Below, one piece after another: positions 21,871 through 34,245 of a DNA stretch of 64,000 bases. The notes below the pieces were generated by a model. It saw only the letters and a program-made list of their open reading frames with translations, was not told the origin of the DNA and made no database searches. Made by a program: the position numbers and the translations under genes. The stretch's first letter is position 1, and every line of letters begins with the position of its first letter. The stretch is from Alitta virens. Lineage: Eukaryota; Annelida; Polychaeta; Phyllodocida; Nereididae. The stretch lies in assembly GCA_932294295.1 (NCBI GenBank), contig OW028573.1:68549829-68613828 (forward strand). The letters are read 5' to 3'.

Positions 21871-24800
21871 GTGAGTATTATTGCATCTCAATTTTTAATG
21901 TAATTCAGTAATATTATGAAAGAATAATGCTTGTCAAGGTTCTTCGTTGCAGTACATATATATTGTATTCATTATAGCATATGTAAGGGATATAAAACAA
22001 AAATAATAGGCGTTGTATTTACTTGAAAATTGTACATTCAGAAGCATGTATTGTACACTGATCTCTAAGTATAGATTTCATCTCTCCAGAGAGTTACCAT
22101 AAAAAATTCCTTCGATTACACACAGCTGATCTCCACGTGCAAACCGTCTGGCCCATCTTGGAGCTCGGGTAAATACGCACCCCCTCAGGGCAGTTGCTCT
22201 GTCAGTCACAAAAAGCATCATGAAGGCGGCTGTAGGGGTATTATTGCAGGAAGCACACATTTTCTTTACACCTTAACATGCTAGAGGCAAGCCCGGGCTG
22301 GTTTCTAAGACTGAGGCTGAAGACAGTTTTCAAGATGCATGGCCCCTACTGAGACAAAAAAGGCTTTACTGCATGAATAACGTAAGGTGGTAAATCAGTT
22401 GTGAATGAAAGAGAAACGGAAGAAGTTTAGCCTACCAGATGTGTAAATCTGATAAACTCTCAAAGGTTATACGATATGTGTTGCACCTGGTATATTCAAC
22501 GAAATGCTGGAGAGTCATTTTTATATTAATGTGAGATGGTACAATACTAAAGGGTTCCTTCTACACAATACCCCCTGACTAGAAATAGGCGAATACATAA
22601 ACAGTATTATTTCCTTGACACTAAAATTAAATTACCGCAATCTCAAAATGAACTTTCAGGTTATTTAAACATCAAAATATTTCCATGACAATCGATCAAA
22701 TATTAAGGGCACTAAACGAATACAATAACTATATCAAGTGGTTTTTCAAAAAAGTACAATAAAACTTTACAGACAAACAGATATTCAGGAGACATGCAAA
22801 ATGTAAAATGGCATTTCACAATTACATTATTATGTACAAAATGTATGCTTTTGAAAGTATCTCCTGATTCGATATCAACATCCACAAAAGTAGCCATTGA
22901 AAAGTGTGACTTTGTATTGCATATATACACCCTTTAAAGTATCTCTGTAATACAGTGTGGAAAATTGAAATGCAAGATTAAAAGAAGATCCGGGCCTGTG
23001 CAATGAGTAATTATCAGGTTGAAGAGGCAATTTTCCTGTATATTAAATTTTGGACATGTTCTTACAAAATTGAAGTGTCGGGGTTCTTGTTGCAAAACTC
23101 AAACATCAGAGAGCAAGATGCAGGTACAACATTTATGGGGAATCATGAAAAAGATGAGCTCAACGACGAAAACACAGGCTGCATACAACATGCATGTTTA
23201 CTAAAGCATATGTGCTCTTCTGTGGAAGAGGTGTGAATGCAGTAACTCAGATACAGTAGTTTACCTGGGTGTGACAATTTCCTGTGTCTCTTAAGTTCTT
23301 GTTTATCGCATTAAGCAATGTACTATATGAAATGGAAGTGCAGCACTACATACTGGTATATCACAACCTAACAATATGCTCCCACCTAAGAAAAGTGAAT
23401 TTTTATTTCAAAGCTCTATCTATATTCACGGACACTTGTTGCTCATTAGAAGATTAAGAATATAGGAAAATCGAACTTTCTCTATGGCCATTATGGAGAG
23501 AAGGTGTCAGCGAAATCTGAGCAGGTAGGCAACAAAAGCGTCAACATGTTGTAGAAGCATTATCAAGGCAGGATGACAGACTGGATATTGCCCATCTCAC
23601 ATTTCGAACAAAGCATGCATCAGATGTGCAGGTCTGTTGTAACCCCTATCTTCCAAGGCCCTTCAGCAGTTTGTAAAGAAAAATGCTACGTCATGCCAGT
23701 TTCTTTAGAAGAGCAAGATGCATGCCGCTGCATTTTTAATACAGGACACATACATGCAGATCATCGGTGGCTTTGACGTAAATGCAAATAATTCCTATTG
23801 TCAATCAAATTATGAAGCTGCAATAAATGCTTATTGTCAATCAAATTTATGGATGTACTAAAACATTGTTACCGAATTTCTGATGTTTACCTTTGCTTTG
23901 TGGTCTGCATCAGTTGAAACTTTCACGTGTGACAAACCAGTGCAAGTTAATTTACACCTGTTAGTCTAATAAATTCTAAATTTTCGGCTTTTGATCCCAT
24001 TTTAGAATTACAGATGATGAGTTGATTTCTGGTGCAAGTTGTGGGTAATTTCGTGGTCTGATGAACATACACTTAATTATGTGATAAACAAGACAAACAA
24101 ATGGCGTCACACTTTAGCGAGCTGGTGTCGAGCCGGTGTCAACCGGGTTGGGGATTAACATATTTCTGTGAGGCATAAACAAATAGGCCTTTCTTCATTT
24201 GCTGTAGTGAGTATTTTGGATTCAGATTTCTTCTAATAAATAGCTGCCGTTTTCATAAAAATTTACGTTTTTCATATTTTGGGATGAAGTGTTTGGAAAG
24301 AATAGCCATTCACATGGGCGTTCTGAAAAGACGCGGTAAGAAAAAACTGACCTTTCCTTACAAGCTAATGTCTACGAGACCACGAAAGTCCATCCACCTT
24401 AAATACCATTAAATGGCCATACTGACAAGGACTGACCACTGTAATGTCAGACACTGGAGCGACAATAGGCGTGAATGACCACACGCAAATATGTCGCCAT
24501 GGTCACAAATTGGGCTTCCTGGAAGCCACTGCACATTGAGCATCACATCAGCCAAACTATACTTTTGAAGCACACGCAGGGAGGGCTATAGAATTGCCCA
24601 GGACTGCCAATGCTGTCTCTTTCTCTACAGATAAACAAAGCGAAAAGAACTGGCAAAGATAATATCCCTCACCGGTCACGAACTGCCTGACTCCTCAAAC
24701 AAAACATTCTGGAAAAGCAAGCATTGAACAGTCCTCGGCACAGTCCACAGCAGTCCTCAGCCTGTCTGTGATTCTTCTTCTAAACGTCAATTCACTGGAA

Positions 24801-25148
24801 AAGTTTGGGGGTTGGAACTTTGAACAACAGTACTACGCTTGCCAGGGAGTATTTCGTTTCAATTCGGGTTGAAACGGATTCCATAGACATGCAAATTTGC
24901 TCAACTAATTCTTGTCATGCTTCATGACAATTATTTTTATAGCTATAGCAGCAACAAAAATGTTCATTTGTGTTTTGGACATGTATTCTTGCCTTGTTTC
25001 TGTGTTCATTGACTTCGCAGCCATTTTCAATAAGTCAAGGCCCAACTTTTAACTGACGTCTTTTTGGAACAAATTATTGGAAGTATCCTAATTATATATT
25101 ACCAATAAAAAAAAATGTCAGCCTTCTTGTCGTCATTATGGCTATTTA
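21871..25148. other. GPCR intron 2, proximal part
   Basis: No exon, RNA gene or mobile element recognised. Short open frames (for example 23003-23236) have no recognisable features. Confidence 0.55.
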
Positions 25149-25330
25149 GTAGCTGGGTGGCCGAATGGTTAAAGGCCGGGGGTCTAGGGGTAACGATTAC
25201 CCCATGGTCGGCAATTAGCTCCACATACTATATAAGGTAATTGGGGTGCTAGAAACTGCTGACTACCTTTGTAGTCATTGGGTAATCAGCAGTGGTTGGA
25301 TAGAGCAATCACACCTCTTAATATACAGAG
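25149..25330 (+). mobile_element. possible tRNA-derived SINE (Ser/Leu-like head)
   Basis: GGGTGGCCGAATGGTTAAAG resembles the 5' half and A box of a class II tRNA. A conserved-looking tail follows, but the B box is degenerate. It is not related in sequence to the SINEs at 14.2 and 14.6 kb. It could alternatively be a decayed tRNA pseudogene. Confidence 0.4.
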
Positions 25331-25494
25331 CTTAGCTTGTCATTTATTATGACTTTGAGAAATTACGTCTAATTACGTCTAATTTCTCCACTATTATGAC
25401 ACGGTTAATATGCTTTACAGACCATGTAAACATAAATATTAAACATAAACTGTTTACATATGCTGTATGTATAAAAGCTTCTGATTGGATTTTA

Positions 25495-25605
25495 TAAGGA
25501 GTGGATAAACAGCTAAACTAATGTTAACTTCTATGTAATACTTCAATTGATAAGGCGTGGATAAACAGCTAAAATAATGTTAAATTTTATGTAAATACCT
25601 AAATT
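25495..25605. repeat. imperfect 56-bp tandem duplication
   Basis: TGGATAAACAGCTAAA(C/A)TAATGTTAA and flanking sequence occurs twice (starting at about 25495 and 25551) with several substitutions. Confidence 0.75.
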
Positions 25606-25770
25606 TGGTGGCTGGAACTATCTGTAACTATAGTCTTTGTTGTATTCCCTATTTTTGATAATTTTATTTCTGATTGCTTTTATTTCTTTTTGTCTTTTGT
25701 GCTTGTGACATATATGTCTTGTCTTACATCGTCCGTCAATAAAATTATATATATGATATGGTTATTATAT

Positions 25771-25971
25771 TATGATTGTTCGCAAAGTCGCCAATGGGCC
25801 ACAGCGAACAATCAGCTCCGATGCTACCGATGTGGAGAACCGGGTCATCTGATAGAACAATGCCGACAAAATGCTGCAGTAAATTGCTGGAACTGTGGCA
25901 AATCTGGTCACAAACAGAAGCACTGTCACTCGGTTCCTCACAGACAACAAAATAACGGATTTGGCCACTAG
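25771..25971 (+). pseudogene. LINE ORF1 C-terminus with two zinc knuckles
   Basis: It encodes CYRCGEPGHLIEQC and CWNCGKSGHKQKHC, two consecutive C-x2-C-x4-H-x4-C knuckles that bind nucleic acid in gag-like ORF1 proteins of LINEs. It ends with a stop at 25969-25971. The frame remains open upstream to 25690, but that part does not look like ORF1, so the copy is probably 5'-truncated within ORF1. Confidence 0.75.
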
Positions 25972-26219
25972 GATGATGGCCAAGAAAGACTGGCCGCTGT
26001 TCATGGCAAATGAACTCTGTGGAATCCAAACGTGACCCTAAAAACTGTGATTGTGACAATATTGTGATCAATTGTGATGCAATAACTACTGTTGATGAAA
26101 TTGTGATAACAGATGTTTGCTTACACAATGAAAATGTTCAGAATGCTATAGAGACACTGCAAGGACTGTTGTACAAAATAACTGTAATGAATCAGTCCTT
26201 GCAGTGTCATATCAAATGC

Positions 26220-26757
26220 AAAAGAAATTAGAAATTTTCATCCTTATAATACGATTGTCAGTCATCTGAATGTTAACAGTGTGCACCCTAAGTTTAGTGA
26301 ATTGTCCAATTTGCTTGTGAGCAGTGGGTTTGTCAACTAGACTCCTCCTATCAAAATTCTCTGTTTGAAATTGAAAGTTATACGATGTATAGACAAGACA
26401 AGAGATCAAATAGTGGTGGACTACTGGTGTATGACAGTCGGACCAATAAGCAAATGCTCTGAAAATATAGAATGTCTAACAATTGAGCTAAACTGCAATG
26501 GCCATAAAATTCGGATAATTTGCATGTATAAAAACCCAAAAATGAACCCAAACGACTTTAAAAGGTACTTCGAGGAGATATGCGAAACAATAATGGACAA
26601 GTACGAGCATGTAATAATCATAGGTGACTTAAACTTCAACATGTCACAAAATAATACACTGTCTACTTTATGTCCCGTATATAACCTAACAAAGCATAGG
26701 AAGTATCTAAAAGGTTTCTCTATAGACACAGGTATTAGTAATTTCACATTCTCATAG
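26220..26757 (+). pseudogene. LINE ORF2 endonuclease domain (APE-type), degraded
   Basis: The first part (SHLNVNSVHPKFSELSNLL) corresponds to the N-terminal N-V-N/S-x-x-x-K/F motif of apurinic-like LINE endonucleases. HVIIIGDLNFNM around 26610-26640 is the G-D-L/F-N motif. A stop codon and a frame change near 26338-26365 and a stop at 26755 interrupt it. Catalytic histidine motifs near the C-terminus are not recognisable. Confidence 0.65.
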
Positions 26758-26765
26758 GTGGTGTA

Positions 26766-28885
26766 ATGAAACAACATCTTCCTATTACCCCTACAAAAGT
26801 AGTTATGTACCGTAAACTATCCAGTATTAACTATGAACAAGTTAACGATGGTGCCATGAACCTAGAAATGCTAGAAGATGATTTTAATAATGCTTTTAAT
26901 AAGCTACAAACTATAATGAAAAACATCTTTAACAAACATGCCCCTAAATTGCAGAAAATCGTAAAAGTAACAGACCTTCAATACATGAGTAGAGAACTCA
27001 AAAAAGCTATATTAAAACGCAATCAATAGAGGAATAGATTTTTTAAAAACAGAAGTACAGTCCATCTGGCCCAGTACAGAAAACACAGAAACAGTGTAAC
27101 AATGATAACAATGATAAAAAGAAAAGAAATTCAGAAGTATTTTCAAGAAAGATGCCAAATGGGCACAAAAAACAAAGATTTTTGGAAAACAATAAAACCG
27201 ATCTTCTCCAAAACTAAGACAAAGTCTGATAGCATACCCATAAGAGAAGGTAATCAAATAAAAACAAATTGTGCTGAAGTTTGTAATATTTTCAACGTTT
27301 TCTTCAGGGAAATAGGATCAGAAATTGGAGTTAAAGAGGATAATGATAGGGATATAGGACAAATACTGGCAGACTATCACAATCATACTAGTGTAAACCT
27401 CATATTTGAAAAAATCAACCAACATGGACAAAATTTTGCCTTTCGTGATGTTACTGAACATGAAGTCCATACAGCTTTAAAAGCCCTCTGTGCAAAGAAA
27501 GCTACAGGGTTCGACGAAATCCCAATAAAGTTCATTAAACAAGCAAGCAAAAATCTTGTTAAACCAATTACAACATTAATTAACAAATGTATAGAACAGC
27601 AAACATTTCCAGACAACATGAAGAAAGCTAACATAACACCACTATACAAAAAGAAAGATAAACTAAACAAAGATAACTACAGATCAGTAAACCTGCTTGT
27701 AGCACTGTCAAAGGTAATTAAGAAACTAATGTTTAACCAGATATATGAATACATACAACCAGTACTTCACCAATACTTATCCGGATTTAGAAAGGGTTAT
27801 GGTTGTCAAGATATACTTATCAGAATGACTGAAGACTGGCGTAATGCACTAGATAGTAACCAAACAGTAGGAATGGTAGCAATTGATCTTTCTAAAGCAT
27901 TTGACTGCATGTCTCATGGTCTATTAATTACTAAACTTAGTGCATATGGCTTTAAATGGATGCTTGCAAAATGATTAAGTCATATCTAGTTGCAAGACTG
28001 CAACGAGTCAAAATAGGGGACACATTTTCTGAATGGGTAACAAACGTCAAGGGCATTCCACAAGGATATATCCTCGGCCCCCTGTTGTTCAACATTTTTA
28101 TAAATGATCTCTTGTTCATCAATTTAAGCTCAAAGATTTATAACTATGCAGATGACAATACACTTTCCTACGTTAGCTCTGACTTAAATGAAATAAAGAT
28201 AAAGCTTGAAGAGGACTGCTTAAATGTCATGGAATGGTTCCAAGCAAATTACATGAAAGCCACCTCTGAAAAATTTCAAGTAATGTTTCTTAACAAAAAT
28301 GACATAGCTAGAAATCAAACCTTGGTGATAAATAATGAGTGCATTAGGTCACTGTCATCCATAAATGTACTAGGCATAGGGATTGATAAAAATCTAAACT
28401 TCAGTATCCACTTAGATGACGTATGTAATCAGACAAGTATGCAAATCAATGCCTTAAAAAGAATTAAACATTATTTGGATAAACAATGTAAAAACACGAT
28501 ATATAACAGCTATATAAGCAGCAATTTCAACCACTGTCCCCTTGTCTGGATGTTTACGGGCAAACTAAACTTAGATAAACTCGAAAATGTAAACAAAAGA
28601 GCTTTAAGATTTATTGAAAATCAAAATGATATGCCATATGAAGCAGCAATACAAATGTACAAAATAAAGAACAAAATGGCCCCCTTGTACTTACAAGAAA
28701 TCTATTCTGTAAGAGAAGACATCTTTAATTTGAGGGCAAATGACACTTTCAGGTACTATGGAGCAAAATTATGGGCGAATATCCCGAGTAACATTAGAAG
28801 CAAAGTCTCACTGAGCAGCTTCAAATCTGCTGTGACTGACTGGTTACATAATCAAAATGACATAATGAATATTATTTTTTTATAA
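26766..28885 (+). pseudogene. LINE ORF2 reverse transcriptase, stop and frameshift
   Basis: The linker (26766-27029) continues in the same frame past a TAG at 27027 into the RT. Recognisable RT blocks are KKATGFDEIPIKFIKQ, ANITPLYKKKDKLNKDNYRS, LSGFRKGYGCQD, VAIDLSKAFDCMSHGLL, then a frameshift near 27957-27965, GIPQGYILGPLLFNIFINDL, NYADDNTL (catalytic box) and the post-RT region to 28885. This spans RT motifs 0-7 plus the C-terminal blocks. One stop and one frameshift in the RT part make it non-functional, but the protein is otherwise little eroded, so the insertion is moderately young. Confidence 0.8.
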
Positions 28886-29277
28886 ACTACAATCTCACAC
28901 AAAATATAGAAATGACTAGTCAAATGCATTGATTTATTAAAGAGCTGTTTGTGATAACTTGTAACAATGCTGACTCAAAAAGTGCTGAACCTAAAATGAA
29001 GTGCTATACAGAAATGTGCTATATTTATTATATAATTGTTAGTCCTATTAGATTTGTTTATGTATTCTTATTAGTATGTCGTACAGAAGCTTCTGCTTGG
29101 TTCGTGTATTTTGTCTTGCACAATGTATATGATTCCGTGAATTGAAACGACATTAAATAAAACTACTACTACTTATTACCAGTTTGTTGAAACCCATACA
29201 TAATTTTGAAATGTTAACTAAGTAAAATGCACACTTTCATGGAATAGAAAGCCTTTGGCACAATAAATGTGCATGAA

Positions 29278-29323
29278 GTATCTATCTATCTATCTATCTA
29301 TCTAGCCAGCTATCTAGCCAGCT
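29278..29323. repeat. TATC tetranucleotide microsatellite
   Basis: Seven or so TATC units followed by an AGCCAGC(TATC) variant repeat. It lies about 100 bp downstream of the LINE tail. Confidence 0.85.
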
Positions 29324-30019
29324 ATTGCATGAGATATCTAGAATTTGAAAAGTCTGTAATTAGCATCAATATAATATGAAAATTTGATGCCTGTAAATAT
29401 TCAAAATATAACAGTAATATTATATCAGTCATTAATTAACCCTGCGACAATGTCAAATTAATGGTGTCCACTTCAAACATGAGATCGCATTTGATTGACA
29501 CTGGTAGGTCTATATAATAATAACTATTATGTTTATTCAGCCTCTTTATACAAAGAAATTAGATCAAAAAGTCAGATAGTTTAGATTTCCTAGGTTGATG
29601 CCTGCATTAGAGATGTATTCTTGAACATTCTACAGGTAAGGTACGTTTGGAAACCATGTGATTGCATGGTGTTTGTAAACGACCCTGGGGTTTGGGGAGG
29701 TGGAGTCATAAATGTCACATGACTTTCAGCCAATCACAACCAATCCCGGTCTATCAATAACATTTGAATGCTTGCAACACTATTTCTGCTTATAATGTCG
29801 GCAATACAATTTTCTTGGACTAAACAATTTTCACTTTGACTGAGATCGGTGCTCCGAAACGAAATCTGCAAACGTATGAACATTCATGCTGTGTTTATTC
29901 AGATATTTAGGCTTTTATAGAAGAGGGTGGGAGATGTGAACTGCTTGAAGGCCAAACCCAGAATGATGGGTCTTTAAGACATCTGCCAATACCTCATTGG
30001 TCAGCTCTGCTGAAGGTCC
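29324..30019. other. GPCR intron 2, nothing recognised
   Basis: No gene or repeat identified apart from the neighbouring microsatellite and dispersed repeat. Confidence 0.5.
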
Positions 30020-30165
30020 CAGGACCGAGGCACTGTTCACGAGCTACATCCCAGCTGGATGTCGATGTTAAATTGGAGGTATCTTGTACTCGGTGTCTAT
30101 GCTGAGACGAGTATAAGACTCCATCCGTGGGGTAAATGTGTAACATGGTGTGGACAACTTTTTTT
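30020..30165. repeat. dispersed repeat, copy 1 of 2
   Basis: This segment aligns with 49056-49215. Shared words in order are GAGCTACATC, GATGTCGATG, AATTGGAGGT, CTTGTACTCG, TGTCTATGCTGAG, GGGGTAAATGTG and AACATGGTGTGGAC. Identity is roughly 75-80% by eye. Family not recognised; no TIR or tRNA-like head seen. Confidence 0.7.
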
Positions 30166-30943
30166 TTTATCATACTAGTGTAATTTGTGTGCCCAGATAC
30201 AAGATAATGTAAATGTGGTGTTGACACCCGTCAAATGTGCCATATCATTGTCCCATCCCAACATAAAAGAGTTGGTAATTTGTCAGATTACTCCCCTGCC
30301 TTGTAAAATGACCATTAACTGACCGCAACTGCAACGCTAATGTTGCCTTTACAGCTAAATGTATATATGTACATGATAGTTGTGTTGTCACTCGGAAGAT
30401 TACTAGCAAGCGCGCATGGTTATATGTATGGTTTTCGTGCAGGCAAACCACAGAATTTAGGTTAAAACACAGAACAATCTGCTCACAAAAGAGTTTTTCC
30501 CATTTTTTCTATCTATCAAACTGTTAAGATTCCTTAAAACCCACTTAACCTTTGCTTTGTAAATTTTTAGCAGGTTGCAATGTTTATGTGCCCTTTTCAT
30601 TACTGTCAAACAGAGTGCTTTCTCGACAAGACAGACGCATAAATAAACACTGTACGGACGCCTACAGTGCAAGGCAGATTTGTGTAAACCTTAGCAGTGC
30701 TTAGGGGTTCAGTCGACAATGTTGTTGTAAATACTCGTCACAAATATAGCCAGCTGCCACAAATTTAGTTAAGCAGACGCTATGAGATGTAATCAGATTG
30801 GAGGGACAGACCACCATGTCTCAGATTGGCAACCAGAGACAGGCTGATAGAGGATCAAAGGCTGCTCCAGCAAAAACACCCACGAATTTACGATTGGCCT
30901 CCGGTTGGAGCGCGTGCTTCCTAAAATAAAACAACGATACAGG

Positions 30944-31060
30944 CACTGGCGGTTCCAGGCTGGGGCCATGCCTTAATCTCTATAGTGGCCCATGAGACAC
31001 CTTCATAGTCATGCTTTTGCCCCCCCCCCCCCGGTAGATGCCGGGCTGGATCCGCCAGTG
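30944..31060. mobile_element. short hAT-like MITE
   Basis: The ends CACTGGCGGTTCCAGGCTGG and CCGGGCTGGATCCGCCAGTG are inverted repeats. The flanks GATACAGG and GACACATG match at 6 of 8 positions, compatible with an old 8-bp hAT duplication. A 12-C run lies inside. CAGTGGCGGATC-type ends are characteristic of widespread hAT MITEs in animals (family knowledge). Confidence 0.65.
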
Positions 31061-31122
31061 GACACATGATGCTGATCCACTGACACTGTGCAGTGAAGAT
31101 GTAGGATTTCTGAGTGACACAT

Positions 31123-31281
31123 CAGTGGCGGATCTTGAAAGGAGGGGGTCCACGCCGGTGCGAGGCCCAAAGGGCCAAAGCCATTGCGGCCGGGGGTCTG
31201 GTGGCTGATTAAGGCCCTGAAAGGAGGGGGGGGGGGGTCCGGACCCCCTGGACACCCCCCCCCCCACTGGATCCGCCTATG
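31123..31281. mobile_element. second hAT-like MITE of the CAGTGGCGGATC type
   Basis: It starts CAGTGGCGGATCTTGAAAGG and ends CCCCCACTGGATCCGCCTATG. It contains two poly-G/C tracts (about 31228 and 31254). It lies only about 60 bp from the preceding MITE, and the two share end motifs. Confidence 0.6.
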
Positions 31282-33105
31282 CACATAAACCTAATTCGAT
31301 TAGTTATTCATAAATATTAATGGCATAAATTATGCAGTGAAACTCCACCTATTTTTAAGGGTACAGACCTTTTGCCTATTTCGCATAGGACTTGAGACCA
31401 GCTGAAATTATAGCCAGATTTGGTGCCTATCACATATATTCCTCACAGATTTATACATCATAAATCATAAATAATATTTAGTTTTGAATAAAATAAAAAC
31501 CAATGATGTGCAAACATGACAGTGATTGACAAACAAGCTGCATGATAATCCGATATATGTTTTGTGTCACGATTTGATGCGTGTAATGGTGTGCATGCTT
31601 TATCCACTTCACATAGGGCTGCAATTACAGCCTATGGTAATTATAGACTGACCCAGTTGGACCATTTCTGTAATTACTGTTTCTGCATGATCTGAATGCA
31701 ACACAAACGCATGATCTTGCACTAGTTACGCTTCACTTTAAACCACATTTTTGTATCAGAATCTCAATCCATAACATATCCTATAAATAGCAGAACTCAT
31801 AGAAATATAGATACTTAATAAGATTGGTTTTACAAAATATCTTCTGAGCCTTGTGAAGATTGCCAGTGACATCACTGATGTTTGTGTACATTTAAGCTGT
31901 GGCCAGATCGCTGATCTTCACATCCTTGAAAATGGCTTAAATAACCTACCTATGGCACATTTGGCTTCCTTGAATAAAATGAAGCAACTTTGAATGGAGG
32001 ATCATATGTCAAAAGTGCCTGGTTTTATTGTACCAAAGTATTTATTAAATCTTAACAGTTCCCCCCTCAAAAATCAATGGACTCATCCATGTTAGTCTGA
32101 TTTCCGGGAAATTGGCATGGTTCATTTTGGTCTTAGGGATGAAAGCTTGTGAAGGTTTTCAACAAATATCTGTTGGAGGTCCATCATGTAAAATGCCTAG
32201 CAACTTAACAAAAGCTTAATATCTACTTACATTATTTCATTCCTATGAAACTAAAGTGATTTGAAAAAAAAAAACATAAAGAGCAATTGACAAATCCAAT
32301 TTGTGTAATAACACTGTTTCACTTAAGAAAGAGTGAGAACAGAGGTTGTGTGGCCAGTTTCATTCATTTTATAGGTCAGAGTGTAAGTGTGTCTCAACTG
32401 GCCAATCATAGCCAGATGCCTGGAATGCAGTGACCACTGCAGCATCACAAGCACAAATTCATGATGGATTTTTGTTAACAGCCAAAGCACCATAGTTACT
32501 ATTCTTTCTGATAGCTGATTGCGTTTGCAACTGTACACTGTAATTATTTTCAAGTAATTACAAATAGGCCAATGTTGAAATTAAATTATTTCTCAAACTG
32601 TTTTAAACAGCAGATATGCAGTTCAAAAATGCTGCATATACACTCACTGAACCTGTCCATTATGTATGTTAATGTGAAAAAATGAAACATGATTATATAT
32701 TTTTTTAATTTGGATCTGAATTATTCTATTAGATTTGCAAAACATGTCACATTTTTCTGAAAGACTCTGTTTTTTTGGCTGTAAATTACAGAATACTAAA
32801 AGTATTTAGGTATATTAAAAAAAGAACTATAAAAAAATTCTATGCAACGTAATAGCAAGAATGCTATAAAGACAAAGACATACGTTTATATGAACTATAC
32901 TAATTGATTGTAATATTTTGACATGATACCTTGTCAGTATCTGCTACCTGCAACTAATACCCCTTAGTCTGTACAAAAAAGTTCAATTCATTTTTTTTTT
33001 TTTTGCATGTCTAGACTACATTAACCAATTCTGATACAGGTCTCTTTTTTAAAGAGAGCTTTTCTTGTTAAACCTACAGCTAAAGAACATTTTAAAAGAT
33101 AGAAC
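31282..33105. other. GPCR intron 2, nothing recognised
   Basis: AT-rich intronic sequence without recognisable elements or exons. Confidence 0.5.
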
Positions 33106-34100
33106 AATACAGGTGAAATTCAACCAAGGGTCAACTTTGGGACCGTTATTGTAGATATTGTTTGCAAATGACTTACCTAACTGTTTGAAATTTTGTAATA
33201 GTGTTTCATTTCCTGGTGACACTTCAATATTTGTTTCTGGTAAAAATCTACAGTTCCTATATAAGAAAATAAATGAAGATCTAAAACGATTAAATAATTG
33301 GTTTATAAGTAATTCACTGTCTCTTAATATTGAAAAGTCAAATTACATTTTATTTAGGACTAAAAATAAAAGTCAAATCATTTTGGTGGTAAAATTGAAG
33401 TTGGGGGGTAAAGAAATAAAGAAAGTAGCATAAAATTTTTAGGTGTATTCATTGATGAATATCTTGAATGGAATATTCATGTCAAATATATTCTATCTAA
33501 ATTGATGGCTGGAATATATAGTATTAATATGGTAAAAAATGTACTTCCTATGTTTACAAATGTCTTATTTGAAATTCCATCGCATAACATAGCAACTAGA
33601 AATAGAAACATTTTTCAAACACCTACTTATACCCTTCAGATCTATAATAAAAGTTTTTTTAGGAAGAGCTCCTCACCTTTGGCTGTATTTACCACAGGAA
33701 TTAGGAAATGTAAATACTCAAATATCATTTATAAAACCCTATTCAAAATCACGTTTCAATCATTATTAGCTATAGCATTTTAAATATATCTTTTTTTTTT
33801 CTCTTTTGATTGAAAAATGGTGTTGACATACGAAAATTTAGTCCATTGTTTATTTTTGCATTTTTCTCATTTTCTTGTTGCCTTGTATTATATATTCTGT
33901 ATTTTTGATTGATTAAAAAAGTTTCTTTTACTGGGGGCATACACCCTATGGGTTACTGTATATTGTTATACTTGGGGTGTATTTAACAGTATTTACCACC
34001 ATTACCAGTCAGTTTTGTGATAGTCCTGTAGTATGTAACACTAAGTTGTAAAATTTTATTTGTGGAGATTAATGAAACTAAATAAATTCTGAACTCTAAG
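33106..34100 (+). mobile_element. decayed 5'-truncated LINE fragment (RT palm to 3' end)
   Basis: It starts inside the RT: NQGSTLGPLL then a stop, FANDLPNCLKFCNSVSF, a mutated catalytic box (PGDTS where ADDTS is expected) and INEDLKRLNNWFISNSLSLN. A frame change then leads to FLGVFIDEYLEWNIHVKYI at about 33440 and a further shift to the C-terminal blocks (33502-33783). The 3' end near 34097 reads TGGAGATTAATGAAACTAAATAAATTCTGAA. Loss of the YADD box and several breaks show it is long dead. It ends about 150 bp before GPCR exon 3, close to the branch region. Confidence 0.75.
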
Positions 34101-34245
34101 CGCAAAATGAGAGACATGGTGTGGAATTGGTCATTCTCCGTTTACGACACTGCATTAGTTTTAGTTTGGTTTCCATAAAGTTTATTCAGTTGTTAAGTAT
34201 GTTTTCTGTATAGTTTGTGAAATGGGAATTCTCTTTCTGTTCCAG

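Larger units (their letters stand above)
25760..29173 (+). mobile_element. near full-length, broken LINE (CR1/Jockey-type)
   Basis: This non-LTR retrotransposon inserted in GPCR intron 2 in the sense orientation. In order it has: the ORF1 C-terminus with two CCHC knuckles (25771-25971), an APE-type endonuclease (about 26220-26757), reverse transcriptase (27102-28885 with linker from 26766) and a 3'UTR ending in AAATAAA plus a short ACT repeat tail at about 29173. In-frame stop and frameshift mutations make it inactive. The 5' boundary is uncertain: sequence just upstream (25620-25750) looks like another LINE 3' tail. Confidence 0.8.
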
